64,000 nt of DNA from Cherax quadricarinatus (taxonomy: Eukaryota; Arthropoda; Malacostraca; Decapoda; Parastacidae), in NCBI RefSeq assembly GCF_038502225.1, contig NW_027195551.1:12501-76500 (forward strand), written 5' to 3'. Under the pieces are notes generated by a model. The model saw only the letters and a program-made list of their open reading frames with translations. It made no database searches and had not been told where the DNA came from. Below are positions 1-15,059 of this stretch, in pieces. How positions within the stretch are numbered: position 1 is the stretch's first letter; each line of letters starts with the position of its first letter. The translations under genes and the position numbers were made by a program.

Positions 1-1240
1 ACAACATTCAGTGTGCTATATATCTCTGCAACATAGTGCACCACAACATTCAGTGTGCCATATATCTCTGCAACAAAGTGCACCACAACATTCAGTGTGC
101 TATATATCTCTGCAACATAGTGCACCACAACATTCAGTGTGTCATATATCTCTGCAACATAGTGCACCACAACATTCAGTGTGCCATATATCTCTGCAAC
201 ATAGTGCACCACAACATTCAGTGTGCTATATATCTCTGCAACATAGTGCACCACAACATTCAGTGTGCTATATATCTCTGCAACAAAGTGCACCACAACA
301 TTCAGTGTGCTATATATCTCTGCAACATAGTGCACCACAACATTCAGTGTGCTATATATCTCTGCAACAAAGTGCACCACAACATTCAGTGTGCTATATA
401 TCTCTGCAACATAGTGCACCACAACATTCAGTGTGCTATATATCTCTGCAACATAGTGCACCACAACATTCAGTGTGCTGTATATCTCTGCAACATAGTC
501 ACCACAACGTTCAATGTGCTGTATATCTCTGCAACATAGTGCACCACAACCGTCAGTGTGCTATATGTCTCTGCAACATAGTGCACCACAACCGTCAGTG
601 TGCTATATGTCTCTGCAACATAGTGCACCACAACCGTCAGTGTGCTATATGTCTCTGCAACATAGTGCACCACAACATTCAGAGTGCTGTATATCTCTGC
701 AACATAGTGCACCAAAACATTCAATGTGCTATATATCTCTGCAACATAGTGCACCACAACATTCAGTGTGCAATATATCTCTGCAACATAGAGCACCACA
801 ACATTCAATATGCTAAATATCTCTTCAACATAGTGCACCACAACATTCAGTGTGTCATATATCTCTGCAACATAGTGCACCACAACATTCAGTGTGCAAT
901 ATATCTCTGCAACATAGAGCACCACAACATTCAATATGCTATATATCTCTTCAACATAGGGCAAAAAAACATTCAGTGAGCAATATCTCTCTGCAACATA
1001 GCGCACCAAAGCATTCAGTGTGCAATATATCTCTGCAACATAGTGCACCACAACATTCAGTGTGTCATATATCTCTGCAACATAGTGCACCACAACATTC
1101 AGTGTGTCATATATCTCTGCAACATAGTGCACCACAACATTCAGTGTGTCATATATCTCTGCAACATAGTGCACCACAACATTCAGTGAGTCATATATCT
1201 CTGCAACAAAGTGCACCACAACATTCAGTGTGTAATATAT
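1..1240. repeat. 42-bp minisatellite (about 29 copies, cut by window start)
   Basis: Head-to-tail units of 42 bp, each containing acaacattcagtgtgctata and then a tatctctgcaacatagtgca block. The array is already running at base 1, so its true left end is outside the window. Units at 480-1010 are more diverged (cgtcagtgtg, aaatatctcttcaac and short deletions) than those on either side. Because 42 is a multiple of three, several frames stay open for hundreds of codons on both strands. Their products are a 14-residue motif repeated with no recognisable domain, so I treat them as by-products of the repeat. Confidence 0.97.
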
Positions 1241-1288
1241 GTTAACATTGATACATCACAGTTCATAACAACAGTATGGGAGACATTA

Positions 1289-4200
1289 ACACACAGTCGT
1301 ACCGGCCAGGTTGTGGCAACACACAGTCGTACTAACCAGGTTGTGGCAACACACAGTCGTACTGGCCAAGTTGTGGCAAAACACAGTCGTACTGTCCAGG
1401 TTGTGGCAACACACAGTCATACTGGCCAGGTTGTGGCAACACACAGTCGTACTGGCCAGGTTGTGGGAACACAGTCGTACTGGCCAGGTTGTGGCAACAC
1501 ACAATCGTGCTGCCAGGTTGGGGCAACACATAGTCGTACTGGCCAGTTTGTGGCAACACACAGTCGTACTGGCCAGGATGTGCCAACACAGAGTCATACT
1601 GGCCAGGTTGTGGCAGCACACAGTCGTACTGGCCAGGTTGTAGCTACACACAGTCGTACTGGCCAGGTTGTGGCAACACACAGTCGTACTGGCCAGGTAC
1701 TCGCAGCACACAGTCGTACTGGCCAGATTGAGGCAACACAGTCGTACTGGCAACACACAGTCGTACCGGCCAGGTTATGGCAACACAGTCGTACTGGCCA
1801 GATTGTGGCAACACACAGTCGTACTGGCCAAGTTGTTGCAACACACAGTAGTACTGGCCAGGTTGTGGCAACACACAGTCGTACTGGCCAGGTTGTTGCA
1901 ACACACAGTCGTACTGACCAGGTTGTGGCAGCGCACAGTCGTACTGGCCAGGTTGTGGCAACACACAGCCCTACTGGCCACGTTGTGGCAACACACAGTC
2001 GTACTGGCCAGGTTGTGGCAACACACAGTCGCACTAGCCAGGTTGTGGCAACACACATTCGTACTGGCCAGGTTGTGGCAACACACAGTCGTCCTGGCCA
2101 GGTTGTGGCAACACACAGTCGTACTGGCCAGGGTGTGGCAACACTCAGTCGTACTGACCAGGTTGCGGCAACACACAGTCGTACTGGCCAGGTTGTGGCA
2201 GCACACAGTCGTACCGGCCAGGTTGTGGCAACACAGTCGTACTGGCCAGGTTGTGGCAACACACAGTCGTACTAGCCATGTTGTAACAACACACAGTCGT
2301 ACAGTCCAGGTTGTTGCAACACACAGTCGTTCTTACCAGGTTGTGTCAGCGCACAGTCGTACTGGTCAGGTTGTGGCAACACACAGTCGTACTGGCCAGG
2401 TTGTTGCAACACACAGTCGTACTGGCCAGGTTGTAGCAACACACAGTCGTACTGGCCAGGGTGTGGCAACACTCAGTCGTACTGGCCAGGTTTTGGCAAC
2501 ACACAGTCGTACTGGCCAGATTGTGGCAACACACAGTCGTACTGACCGGGTTGTGGCAACACACAGTCGTACTGGCCAGGTTGAGGCAACACACAGTCGT
2601 ACTGGCCAGGGTGTGGCAACACACAGTCGTACTGGCCAGGTTGTGGCAGCACACAGTAGTCCTGGCCAGATTGTGGCAACACACAGTCGTACTGGCTAGG
2701 TTGTGGCAACACACAGTCGTACTGGCCAGGTTGTGGCAACACACAGTCGTACTGGCCTGATTGTGGCAACACACAGTCGTACTGTCCAGGTTGTGGCAGC
2801 ACACAGTCGTACTGGCCAGGTTGTGGCAACACACAGTCGTACTGCTCTGGTTGTGGCAACACACAGTCGTACTGGCCAGGTTGTGGCAACACACAGTCGT
2901 ACATGCCAGGTTGTGGCAACAAACAGTCGTACTGGACAGGTTGTGGCAACACACAGTCGTACTGGCCAGGTGTGGCAACACACAGTCGTACCGGCCAGGT
3001 TGTGGCAACACACAGTCGTACCGGCCAGGTTGTGGCAACACACAGTCGTACTGGCCAGGTTGTGGCAACACACAGTCGTACTGGCCTGGTTGTGGCAACA
3101 CACAGTCGTACTGGCCAGGTTGTGGCAACACACAGTCGTACTGGCCAGGTTGTGGCAACACACAGTCGTACTTGCCAGGTTGTGGCAACACACAGTCGTA
3201 CTGGCCAGGTTGTGGCAACACACAGTCGTACTGGCCAGGTTGTGGCAACACACAGTCGTACTGGCCAGGTTGTGGCAACACACAGTCATACTGGCCAGGT
3301 TGTGGCAACACATAGTTGTACTGGCCAGGTTATGGCAACACACAGTCATACTGGGAAGGTTGTGGCAACACACAGTCGTACTGGCAAGGTTGTGGCAACA
3401 CAGAGTCGTACTGGCCAGGTTGTGGCAACACACAGTCGTACTGGCCAGGTTGTGGCAACACACAGTCGTACTGGCCAGATTGTGGCAACACACAGTCGTA
3501 CTGGCCAGGTTGTAGGAACACACAGTCGTACTGGCCAGGTTGTGGCAACACACAGTCATACTGGCCAGGTTGTGGCAACACACAGTCGTACTGGCCAGGT
3601 TGTGGCAACACACAGTCGTACTGGCCAGGTTGTGGCAACACACAGTCGTACTGGCCAGGTTGTGGCAACACACAGTCGTACTGGCCAGGTTGTGGCAACA
3701 CAAAGTCATACTGGCCAGGTTGTGGCAACACACAGTCGTACTGGCCAGGTTGTGGCAACACACAGTCATACTGGCCAGGTTGTGGCAACACACAGTCGTA
3801 CTGGCCAGGTTGTGGCAACACACAGTCGTACTGGCCAGGTTGTGGCAACACACAGTCGTACTGGCCAGGTTGTGGCAACACACAGTCGTACTGGCCAGGT
3901 TGTGGCAACACACAGTCGTACTGGCCAGGTTGTGGCAACACACAGTCATACTGGCCAGGTTGTGGCAACACACAGTCGTACTGGCCAGGTTGTGGCAACA
4001 CACAGTCGTACTGGCCAGGTTATGGCAACACACAGTCGTACTGGCCAGGTTGTGGCAACACACAGTCGTACTGGCCAGGTTGTGGCAACACACAGTCGTA
4101 CTGGCCAGGTTGTGGCAACACACAGTCGTACTGGGCAGGTTGTGGCAACACACAGTCGTACTGGCCAGGTTGAGGCAACACACAGTCGTACTGGCCAGGT

Positions 4201-7200
4201 TGTGGCAACACACAGTCGTACTGGCCAGCTTGTTGCAACACACAGTCGTACTGGCCAGGTTGTGGCAACACACAGTCGTACTGGCCAGGTTGTGGCAACA
4301 CACAGTCGTACTGGCCAGGTTGTGGCAACACACAGTCGTACTGGCCAGGTTGTGGCAGCACACAGTCGTACTGGCCAGGTTGTGGCAACACACAGTCGTA
4401 CTGGCCATGTTGTGGCAACACACAGTCGTACTGGCCAGGTTGTGGCAACACACAGTCGTACTGGCCAGGTTGTGGCAGCACACAGTCGTACTGGCCAGGT
4501 TGTGGCAACACACAGTCGTACTGGCCAGGTTGTGGCAGCACACAGTCGTACTGGCCAGGTTGTGGCAGCACACAGTCGTACTGGTTAGGTTGTGGCAACA
4601 CACAGTCGTACTGGCCAGGTTGTGGCAGCACACAGTCGTACTGGCCAGGTTGTGGCAACACACAGTCGTACTGGCCAGGTTGTGGCAACACACAGTCGTA
4701 CTGGCCAGGTTGTGGCAACACACAGTCGTACTGGCCAGGTTGTGGCAGCACACAGTCGTACTGGCCAGGTTGTGGCAACACACAGTCGTACTGGCCAGGT
4801 TGTGGCAGCACACAGTCGTACTGGCCAGGTTGTGGCAGCACACAGTCGTACTTGCCAGGTTGTGGCAACACACAGTCATACTGGCCAGGTTCTGGCAACA
4901 CACAGTCGTACTGGCCAGGTTGTGGCAACACACAGTCGTACTGGCCAGGTTGTGGCAACACAGTCGTACTGGCCAGGTTGTAAGAACACACAGTCGTACT
5001 GGCCAGGTTGTGGCAACACACAGTCGTACTGGCCAAGTTTTGGCAACACACAGTCGTACTGGCCAGGTTGTGGCAACACACAGTCGTACTGGCCATGTTG
5101 TGGCAACACACAGTCGTACTGGCCAGGTTGTGGGAACACACAGTCGTACTGGCCAGGTTGTGGCAACACACAGTCGTACTGGCCAGGTTGTGGCAACACA
5201 CAGTCGTACTGGCCAGGTTGTGGCAACACAGAGTCGTAGTGGCCAGGTTGTGGCAACACACAGTCGTACTGGCCAGGTTGTGGCAACACACAGTGGTACT
5301 GGCCAGGTTGTGGCAGCACACAGTCGTACTGGCCAGGTTGTGGCAACACACAGTCGTACTGGCCAGGTTGTGGCAACACACAGTCGTACTGGCCAGGTTG
5401 TGGCAACACACAGTCGTACTGGCCAGGTTGTGGCAGCACACAGTCGTACTGGCCAGGTTGTGGCAGCACACAGTCGTACTGGCCAGGTTGTGGCCACACA
5501 CAGTCGTACTGGCCAGGTTGTGGCAGCACACAGTCGTACTGGCCAGGTTGTGGCAACACACAGTCGTACTGGCCAGGTTGTGGCAGCACACAGTCGAACT
5601 GGCCAGGTTGTGGCAACACACAGTCGTACTGGCCAGGTTGTGGCAACACACAGTCGTACTGGCCAGGTTGTGGCAACACACAGTCTTACTGGCCAGGTTG
5701 TGGCAGCACACAGTCGTACTGGCTAGGTTGTGGCAGCACACAGTCGTACTGGCCAGGTTGTGGCAGCACACAGTCGTACTGGCCAGGTTGTGGCAGCACA
5801 CAGTCGTACTGGCCAGGATGTGGCAACACGAAGTCATACTGACCAGGTTGTGGCAGCACACAGTCGTACTGGCCAGGTTGTGGCAGCACACAGTCGTACT
5901 GGCCAGGTTGTGGCAGCACACAGTCGTACTGGCCAGGTTGTGGCAGCACACAGTCGTACTGGCCAGGTTGTGGCAGCACACAGTCGTACTGGCCAGGTTG
6001 TGGCAACACACAGTCGTACTGGCCAGGTTGTGGCAACACACAGTCGTACTGGCCAGGTTGTGGGAACACACAGTCGTACTGGCCAGGTTGTGGCAACACA
6101 CAGTCGTACTGGCCAGGTTGTGGCAACACACAGTCGTACTGGCCAGGTTGTGGCAACACACAGTCGTACTGGCCAGGTTGTGGCAACACACAGTCGTACT
6201 GGCCAGGTTGTGGCAACACACAGTCGTACTGGCCAGGTTGTGGCAACACACAGTCGTACTGGCCAGGTTGTGGCAACACACAGTCGTACTGGCCAGGTCG
6301 TGGCAACACACAGTCGTACTGGCCAGGTTGTGGCAACACACAGTCGTACTGGCCAGGTTGTGGCAACACTCAGTCGTACTGGCCAGGTTGTGGCAACACA
6401 CAGTCGTACTGGCCAGGTTGTGGCAACACACAGTCGTACTGGCCAGGTCGTGGCAACACACAGTCGTACTGGCCAGGTTGTGGCAACACACAGTCGTACT
6501 GGCCAGGTTGTGGCAACACACAGTCGTACTGGCCAGGTTGTGGCAACACACAGACGTACTCGCCAGGTTGTGGCAACACACAGTCGTACTGGCCAGGTCG
6601 TGGCAACACACAGTCGTACTGGCCAGGTTGTGGCAACACACAGTCGTACTGGCCAGGTTGTGGCAACACACAGTCGTACTGGCCAGGTTGTGGCAACACA
6701 CAGTCGTACTGGCCAGGTTTTGGCAACACAGTCGTACTGGCCAGGTTGTGGCAGCACACAGTCGTACTGGCCAGGTTGTGGCAACACACAGTCGTACTGG
6801 CCAGGTTGTGGCAGCACACAGTCGTACTGGCCAGGTTGTGGCAACACACAGTCGTACTGGCCAGGTTGTGGCAACACACAGTCGTACTGGCCAGGTTGTG
6901 GCAACACACAGTCGTACTGGCCAGGTTGTGGCAACACACAGTCGTACTGGCCAGGTTGTGGCAACACACAGTCGTACTGGCCAGGTTGTGGCAACACACA
7001 GTCGTACTGGCCAGGTTGTGGCAACACACAGTCGTACTGGCCAGGTTGTGGCAACACACAGTCGTACTGGCCAGGTTGTGGCAACACACAGTCGTACTGG
7101 CCAGGTTGTGGCCACACACAGTCGTACTGGCCAGGTTGTGGCAACACACAGTCGTACTGGCCAGGTTGTGGCAACACACAGTCGTACTGGCCAGGTTGTG

Positions 7201-7443
7201 GCAACACACAGTCGTACTGGCCAGGTTGTGGCAACACACAGTCGTACTGGCCAGGTTGTGGCAACACACAGTCGTACTGGCCAGGTTGTGGCAACACACA
7301 GTCGTACTGGCCAGGTTGTGGCAACACACAGTCGTACTGGCCAGGTTGTGGCAACACACAGTCGTACTGGCCAGGTTGTGGCAACACACAGTCGTACTGG
7401 CCAGGTTGTGGCCACACACAGTCGTACTGGCCAGGTTGTGGCA
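1289..7443. repeat. 30-bp minisatellite, about 205 copies
   Basis: Unit of 30 bp containing acacagtcgtactggccagg followed by ttgtggcaac. The consensus has no stop codon in any of the six frames, which explains overlapping open frames of up to about 1,150 codons. Units at 1289-2980 carry many substitutions and several 28-bp or shorter units (near 1470, 1738, 1783, 2233, 2970). From about 6000 to 7440 the units are almost identical. The main polymorphism is ggcaacac versus ggcagcac. Each unit has two dyads: ctggccag, a perfect 8-bp palindrome, and gttg-tgg-caac. The right edge is abrupt. Confidence 0.97.
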
Positions 7444-7860
7444 GTCACCGCCAAAATTCTTATTGTCAACAGATCGAATCATCCAAGTCGAGTGTTTTTT
7501 TTTTTCATCACGGAAAGTTTTTATTTTTTGTCTGTTGTGGTGAATGTTTTTTTAAGTCATTAATAAAGAGGTGAGAGAAGTGTAAGTATGAGAACTGAGA
7601 AAGTTATTAATTAATTCTACTTATACAAAGTGTTTATTAAGATGAATTATTAGAATATCTTCTTTATCTTAACCACAAGTCTCTCAAGTTAGTCACTTCT
7701 TCACATATTTTACCACATTATTTCATCAAAATATTATAATCCTTATTGCACTTTCTTAAAGGAAATTTAAATCAAATGAATTTTTTTTTTCTAAATTCTC
7801 ATACACAATTTATACAATATTAATTTTAATTAAACAATGGTGAGGGAGAGTGTAGATATG
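7444..7860. other. AT-rich spacer between two arrays
   Basis: Non-repetitive AT-rich sequence with T-runs at about 7494-7505 and 7781-7791. No coding frame or RNA gene is recognisable. Confidence 0.6.
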
Positions 7861-10800
7861 TCTATGATAACGTGTACATATGTATGTATATATGTGTGTT
7901 GGTAGTAGTGTGTTTGTAGTGATGTATGTGTGTACACATGTATGTATATATGTGTGTTGGTAGTAGTGTTTGTATATGTGTACACATGTATGTATATATG
8001 TGTGTTCGTAGTAGTGTGTTTGTAGTGATGTATGTGTGTACACATGTATGTATATATGTGTGTTCGTAGTAGTGTGTTTGTAGTGATGTATGTGTGTACA
8101 CATGTATGTATATATGTATGTTGGTAGTAGTGTGTTTGTAGTGATGTATGTGTGTACACATGTATGTATATATGTGTGTTGGTAGTAGTGTGTTTGTAGT
8201 GATGTATGTGTGTACACATGTATGTACATATGTGTGTTGGTAGTAGTGTGTTTGTAGTGATGTATGTGTGTACACATGTATGTATATATGTGTGTTGGTA
8301 GTAGTGTGTTTGTAGTGATGTATGTGTGTACACATGTATGTATATATGTGTGTTGGTAGTAGTGTGTTTGTAGTGATGTGTGTACACATGTATGTATATA
8401 TGTGTGTTGGTAGTAGTGTGTTTGTAGTGATGTATGTGTGTACACATGTATGTATATATGTGTGTTGGTAGTAGTGTGTTTGTAGTGATGTATGTGTGTA
8501 CACATGTATGTATATATGTGTGTTGGTAGTAGTGTGTTTGTAGTGATGTATGTGTGTACACATGTATGTATATATGTGTGTTGGTAGTAGTGTGTTTGTA
8601 GTGATGTATGTGTGTACACATGTATGTATATATGTGTGTTGGTAGTAGTGTGTTTGTAGTGATGTATGTGTGTACACATGTATGTATATATGTGTGTTCG
8701 TAGTAGTGTGTTTGTAGTGATGTATGTGTGTACACATGTATGTATATATGTGTGTTGATAGTGTGTTTGTAGTGATTTATGTGTGTACACATGTATGTAT
8801 ATATGTGTGTTGGTAGTAGTGTGTTTGTAGTGATGTATGTGTGTACACATGTATGTATATATGTGTGTTGGTAGTAGTGTGTTTGTAGTGATGTATATGT
8901 GTACACATGTATGTATATATGTGTGTTGGTAGAAGTGTGTTTGTAGTGATGTATGTGTGTACACATGTACGTATATATGTGTGTTGGTCGTAGTGTGTTT
9001 GTAGTGATGTATGTGTGTACACATGTATGCATATATGTGTGATGGTAGTGATGTATATTGTACATGATGTATATGTGTACACATGTATGTATATGTGTAC
9101 ACATGTATGTATATGTGTGTTTGTAGTGATGTATATGTGTACACATGTATGTATATGTGTGTTGGTAGTAGTGTGTTTGTAGTGATGTATATGTGTACAC
9201 ATGTATATATATATATATATGTATATATGTATATGTATATATGTATATATGTGTGTTTGTAGTGATGTATATGTGTACACATGTATGTATATATGTGTGT
9301 TTGTAGTGATGTATATGTGTACACATGTATGTATATATGTGTGTTTGTAGTGATGTATATGTGTACACATGTATATATATATATGTGTGTTTGTAGTGAT
9401 GTACACGTGTACACATGTATGTATGCATGTGTGTTTGTAGTGATGTACACGTGTACACATGTATGTATGCATGTGTGTTTGTAGTGATGTACACGTGTAC
9501 ACATGTATGTATGCATGTGTGTTTGTAGTGATGTACACGTGTACACATGTACGTATACATGTGTGTTTGTAGTGATGTATATGTGTACACATGTATGTAT
9601 ATATGTGTGTTTGTAGTGATGTATATGTGTACACATGTATGTATATGTGTGTTGGTAGTTGTGTGTTTGTAGTGATGTATATGTGTACACATGTATGTAT
9701 ATATGTGTGTTTGTAGTGATGTATATGTGTACACATGTATGTATATATGTGTGTTTGTAGTGATGTATCTGTGTACACATGTATGTATATATGTGTGTTT
9801 GTAGTGATGTATATGTGTACACATGTATGTATATATGTGTGTTTGTAGTGATGTATATGTGTACACATGTATGTATATATGTGTGTTTGTAGTGATGTAT
9901 ATGTGTACACATGTATGTATATATGTGTGTTTGTAGTGATGTATATGTGTACACATGTATGTATATATGTGTGTTTGTAGTGATGTATATGTGTACACAT
10001 GTATGTATATATGTGTGTTTGTAGTGATGTATATGTGTACACATGTATGTATATATGTGTGTTTGTAGTGATGTATATGTGTACACATGTATGTATATAT
10101 GTGTGTTTGTAGTGATGTATATGTGTACACATGTATGTATATATGTGTGTTTGTAGTGATGTATATGTGTACACATGTATGTATATATGTGTGTTTGTAG
10201 TGATGTATATGTGTACACATGTATGTATATATGTGTGTTTGTAGTGATGTATATGTGTACACATGTATGTATATATGTGTGTTTGTAGTGATGTATATGT
10301 GTACACATGTATGTATATATGTTTGTAGTGATGTATATGTGTACACATGTATGTATATATGTGTGTTTGTAGTGATGTATATGTGTACACATGTATGTAT
10401 ATATGTTTGTAGTGATGTATATGTGTACACATGTATGTATATATGTGTGTTTGTAGTGATGTATATGTGTACACATGTATGTATATATGTTTGTAGTGAT
10501 GTATATGTGTACACATGTATGTATATATGTGTGTTTGTAGTGATGTATATGTGTACACATGTATGTATATATGTTTGTAGTGATGTATATGTGTACACAT
10601 GTATGTATATATGTGTGTTTGTAGTGATGTATATGTGTACACATGTATGTATATATGTTTGTAGTGATGTATATGTGTACACATGTATGTATATATGTGT
10701 GTTTGTAGTGATGTATATGTGTACACATGTATGTATATATGTTTGTAGTGATGTATATGTGTACACATGTATGTATATATGTGTGTTTGTAGTGATGTAT

Positions 10801-13232
10801 ATGTGTACACATGTATGTATATATGTTTGTAGTGATGTATATGTGTACACATGTATGTATATATGTGTGTTTGTAGTGATGTATATGTGTACACATGTAT
10901 GTATATATGTTTGTAGTGATGTATATGTGTACACATGTATGTATATATGTGTGTTTGTAGTGATGTATATGTATACACATGTATGTATATATGTGTGTTT
11001 GTAGTGATGTATATGTGTACACATGTATGTATATATGTGTGTTTGTAGTGATGTATATGTGTACACATGTATGTATATATGTGTGTTTGTAGTGATGTAT
11101 ATGTGTACACATGTATGTATATATGTGTGTTTGTAGTGATGTATATGTGTACACATGTATGTATATATGTGTGTTTGTAGTGATGTATATGTGTACACAT
11201 GTATGTATATATGTGTGTTTGTAGTGATGTATATGTGTACACATGTATGTATATATGTGTGTTTGTAGTGATGTATATGTGTACACATGTATGTATATAT
11301 GTGTGTTTGTAGTGATGTATATGTGTACACATGTATGTATATATGTGTGTTTGTAGTGATGTATATGTGTACACATGTATGTATATATGTGTGTTTGTAG
11401 TGATGTATATGTGTACACATGTATGTATATATGTGTGTTTGTAGTGATGTATATGTGTACACATGTATGTATATATGTGTGTTTGTAGTGATGTATATGT
11501 GTACACATGTATGTATATATGTGTGTTTGTAGTGATGTATATGTGTACACATGTATGTATAAATGTGTGTTTGTAGTGATGTATATGTGTACACATGTAT
11601 GTATATATGTGTGTTTGTAGTGATGTATATGTGTACACATGTATGTATATATGTGTGTTTGTAGTGATGTATATGTGTACACATGTATGTATATATGTGT
11701 GTTTGTAGTGATGTATATGTGTACACATGTATGTATATATGTGTGTTTGTAGTGATGTATATGTGTACACATGTATGTATATATGTGTGTTTGTAGTGAT
11801 GTATATGTGTACACATGTATGTATATATGTGTGTTTGTAGTGATGTATATGTGTACACATGTATGTATATATGTGTGTTTGTAGTGATGTATATGTGTAC
11901 ACATGTATGTATATATGTGTGTTTGTAGTGATGTATATGTGTACACATGTATGTATATATGTGTGTTGGTAGTGATGTATATGTGTACACATGTATGTAT
12001 ATATGTGTGTTGGTAGTGATGTATATGTGTACACATGTATGTATATATGTGTGTTGGTAGTGATGTATATGTGTACACATGTATGTATATATGTGTGTTG
12101 GTAGTGATGTATATGTGTACACATGTATGTATATATGTGTGTTTGTAGTGATGTATATGTGTACACATGTATGTATATATGTGTGTTGGTAGTGATGTAT
12201 ATGTGTACACATGTATGTATATATGTGTGTTGGTAGTGATGTATATGTGTACACATGTATGTATATATGTGTGTTGGTAGTGATGTATATGTGTACACAT
12301 GCATGTATATATGTGTGTTTGTAGTGATGTATATGTGTACACATGTATGTATATATGTGTGTTGGTAGTGATGTATATGTGTACACATGTATGTATTTAT
12401 GTGTGTTTGTAGTGATGTATATGTGTACACATGTATGTATATATGTGTGTTGGTAGTGATGTATATGTGTACACATGTATGTATATATGTGTGTTTGTAG
12501 TGATGTATATGTGTACACATGTATGTATATATGTGTGTTGGTAGTGATGTATATGTGTACACATGTATGTATATATGTGTGTTTGTAGTGATGTATATGT
12601 GTACACATGTATGTATATATGTGCGTTTGTAGTGATGTATGTGTGTACACATGTATGTATATATGTGCGTTTGTAGTGATGTATGTGTGTACACATGTAT
12701 GTATATATGTGCGTTTGTAGTGATGTATGTGTGTACACATGTATGTATATATGTGCGTTTGTAGTGATGTATATGTGTACACATGTATGTATATATGTGT
12801 GTTTGTAGTGATGTATATGTGTACACATGTATGTATATATGTGCGTTTGTAGTGATGTATATGTGTACACATGTATGTATATATGTGTGTTTGTAGTGAT
12901 GTATATGTGTACACATGTATGTATATATGTGCGTTTGTAGTGATGTATATGTGTACACATGTATGTATATATGTGTGTTTGTAGTGATGTATATGTGTAC
13001 ACATGTATGTATATATGTGTGTTTGTAGTGATGTATATGTGTACACATGTATGTATATATGTGTGTTGGTAGTGATGTATATGTGTACACATGTATGTAT
13101 ATATGTGTGTTTGTAGTGATGTATATGTGTACACATGTATGTATATATGTGTGTTGGTAGTGATGTATATGTGTACACATGTATGTATATATGTGTGTTT
13201 GTAGTGATGTATATGTGTACACATGTATGTAT
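7861..13232. repeat. 44-bp minisatellite with 58-bp and 84-bp variants, about 5.4 kb
   Basis: The basic 44-bp unit contains tgtgtacacatgtatgtata, then tatgtgtgtttgtagtgatg. The array has domains. Units of 58 bp with an added ggtagtagtgtg segment fill 7861 to about 9045. A microsatellite-like interruption lies at 9050-9260. Units carrying gtacacgtgtac occupy 9380-9560. Plain 44-bp units follow, with an 84-bp dimer block at about 10273-10944. Units with ggtagtgatg are common at 11940-12560, and units with gtgcgtttg lie at 12610-12940. The minus-strand consensus has no stop codon in any frame, so minus frames stay open for up to 1,782 codons. These show only a Thr/His/Tyr-rich repeat and are not annotated as genes. 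Confidence 0.97.
10273..10944. repeat. 84-bp higher-order block (44+40 bp dimer, 8 copies) inside the 44-bp array
   Basis: Normal 44-bp monomers alternate strictly with 40-bp monomers that lack one gtgt step (tatatatgtttgtag in place of tatatatgtgtgtttgtag). The short form recurs eight times at 84-bp spacing (near 10316, 10400, 10484, 10568, 10652, 10736, 10820 and 10904). Because 84 is a multiple of three, a plus-strand frame stays open across it, although plain 44-bp units carry plus-strand stops. The strict alternation indicates amplification of the dimer as one unit. Confidence 0.93.
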
Positions 13233-14019
<787 letters not shown>

Positions 14020-14325
14020 CATAATAACATGTACACATGACAATCAAACACACAACATGTACACATGACAATCATCAACACACAACATGTACACATGATA
14101 ATCATCAACACACAACATGTACACATGATAATCATCAACAAACATGTACACATGACAATCATCAACACACAACATGTACACATGACAATCATCAACACAC
14201 AACATGTACACATGATAATCATCAACAAACATGTACACATGACAATCATCAACACACATGTACACATGGCACACATACACAACACGTGTATTTAATGTGT
14301 ACATAATAACATGTACACATGACAC
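14020..14325. repeat. Short 30-bp/26-bp minisatellite
   Basis: About ten units of roughly 30 bp with the core aacatgtacacatgacaatc followed by atcaacacac. Some units are 26 bp, ending atcaacaa. The gtacacatg core is shared with the 44-bp array that ends about 800 bp upstream, which suggests a common seed. Short frames on both strands are repeat by-products. Confidence 0.88.
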
Positions 14326-15059
14326 ACAGTCCTCCACTAGTGCCTCAGTCGTGTCACATCTTTAAATATTCACAAGTTACACAAACAATGTTCTCAAATT
14401 ACTGTAAACCAACATTTTTTTGTCTTATATATTCTGAATATTGAAGCAAATACTCATATCTAAATTTCCCATATATTGTCTCTGCTACATTGTTTAATCA
14501 TGTGGACGAGTACATGTATGTCTATGAGAATGTGTACACATGTATGTGTACATAAGTGTTCGTGGGATGGGCTTTGGAGTGATATGTTTGTGTGCATGTA
14601 TGTGTGATCTCAGACATATTATAGTGATAGCAGATAACTGTGTACATTGTTGTGTGCGTATTTGTAGTACATGGGATTGTGTGTGATTTTTTATGCATGC
14701 AAGTGTATGTATAATGATGTATGAGTAAGGTGAATGTGTTTAAACGTATAAATATTTGTGAAAATACTTATATATGTGTATGAAAACAATTTCTGCGCTT
14801 GTTAGGCTTTGAGTGCCAAATGTAAAAGACGGATAAATATACAAAAATGAAAGCAGTGTAATATTTAACATAGTTATGATGGTGGTGGACAAATTAACCA
14901 ACATTTGGGTATTAATCTGCAATAATAAAACACTCACAAATACTTTTAAACAGCTAAATAAGTAAAAAACAACTTGTTCTTCGTATATTTTCATAGTGTA
15001 ACATAAAAGGATTTCCAAAATTTACGTTAATTAGCCTCTCGGAGGTGGCGGAACTGTGA
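14326..15059. other. AT-rich unassigned segment with a diverged 44-bp-array relic
   Basis: Positions 14518-14560 (atgtctatgagaatgtgtac and onward) align with the start of the 44-bp array at 7858 at about 34 of 42 positions by eye. The rest, including GT-rich stretches at 14560-14735, has no recognisable gene. A 92-codon minus frame at 14740-15018 has no family features I recognise. Confidence 0.5.

Noticed and set aside
7830..13178. A 1,782-codon minus-strand open frame, and other frames above 800 codons across the 30-bp, 44-bp and 19-bp arrays
   Set aside because: They consist only of translated minisatellite units, are open in several frames at once because the monomers lack stops, and contain no domain, signal peptide or composition independent of the repeat.
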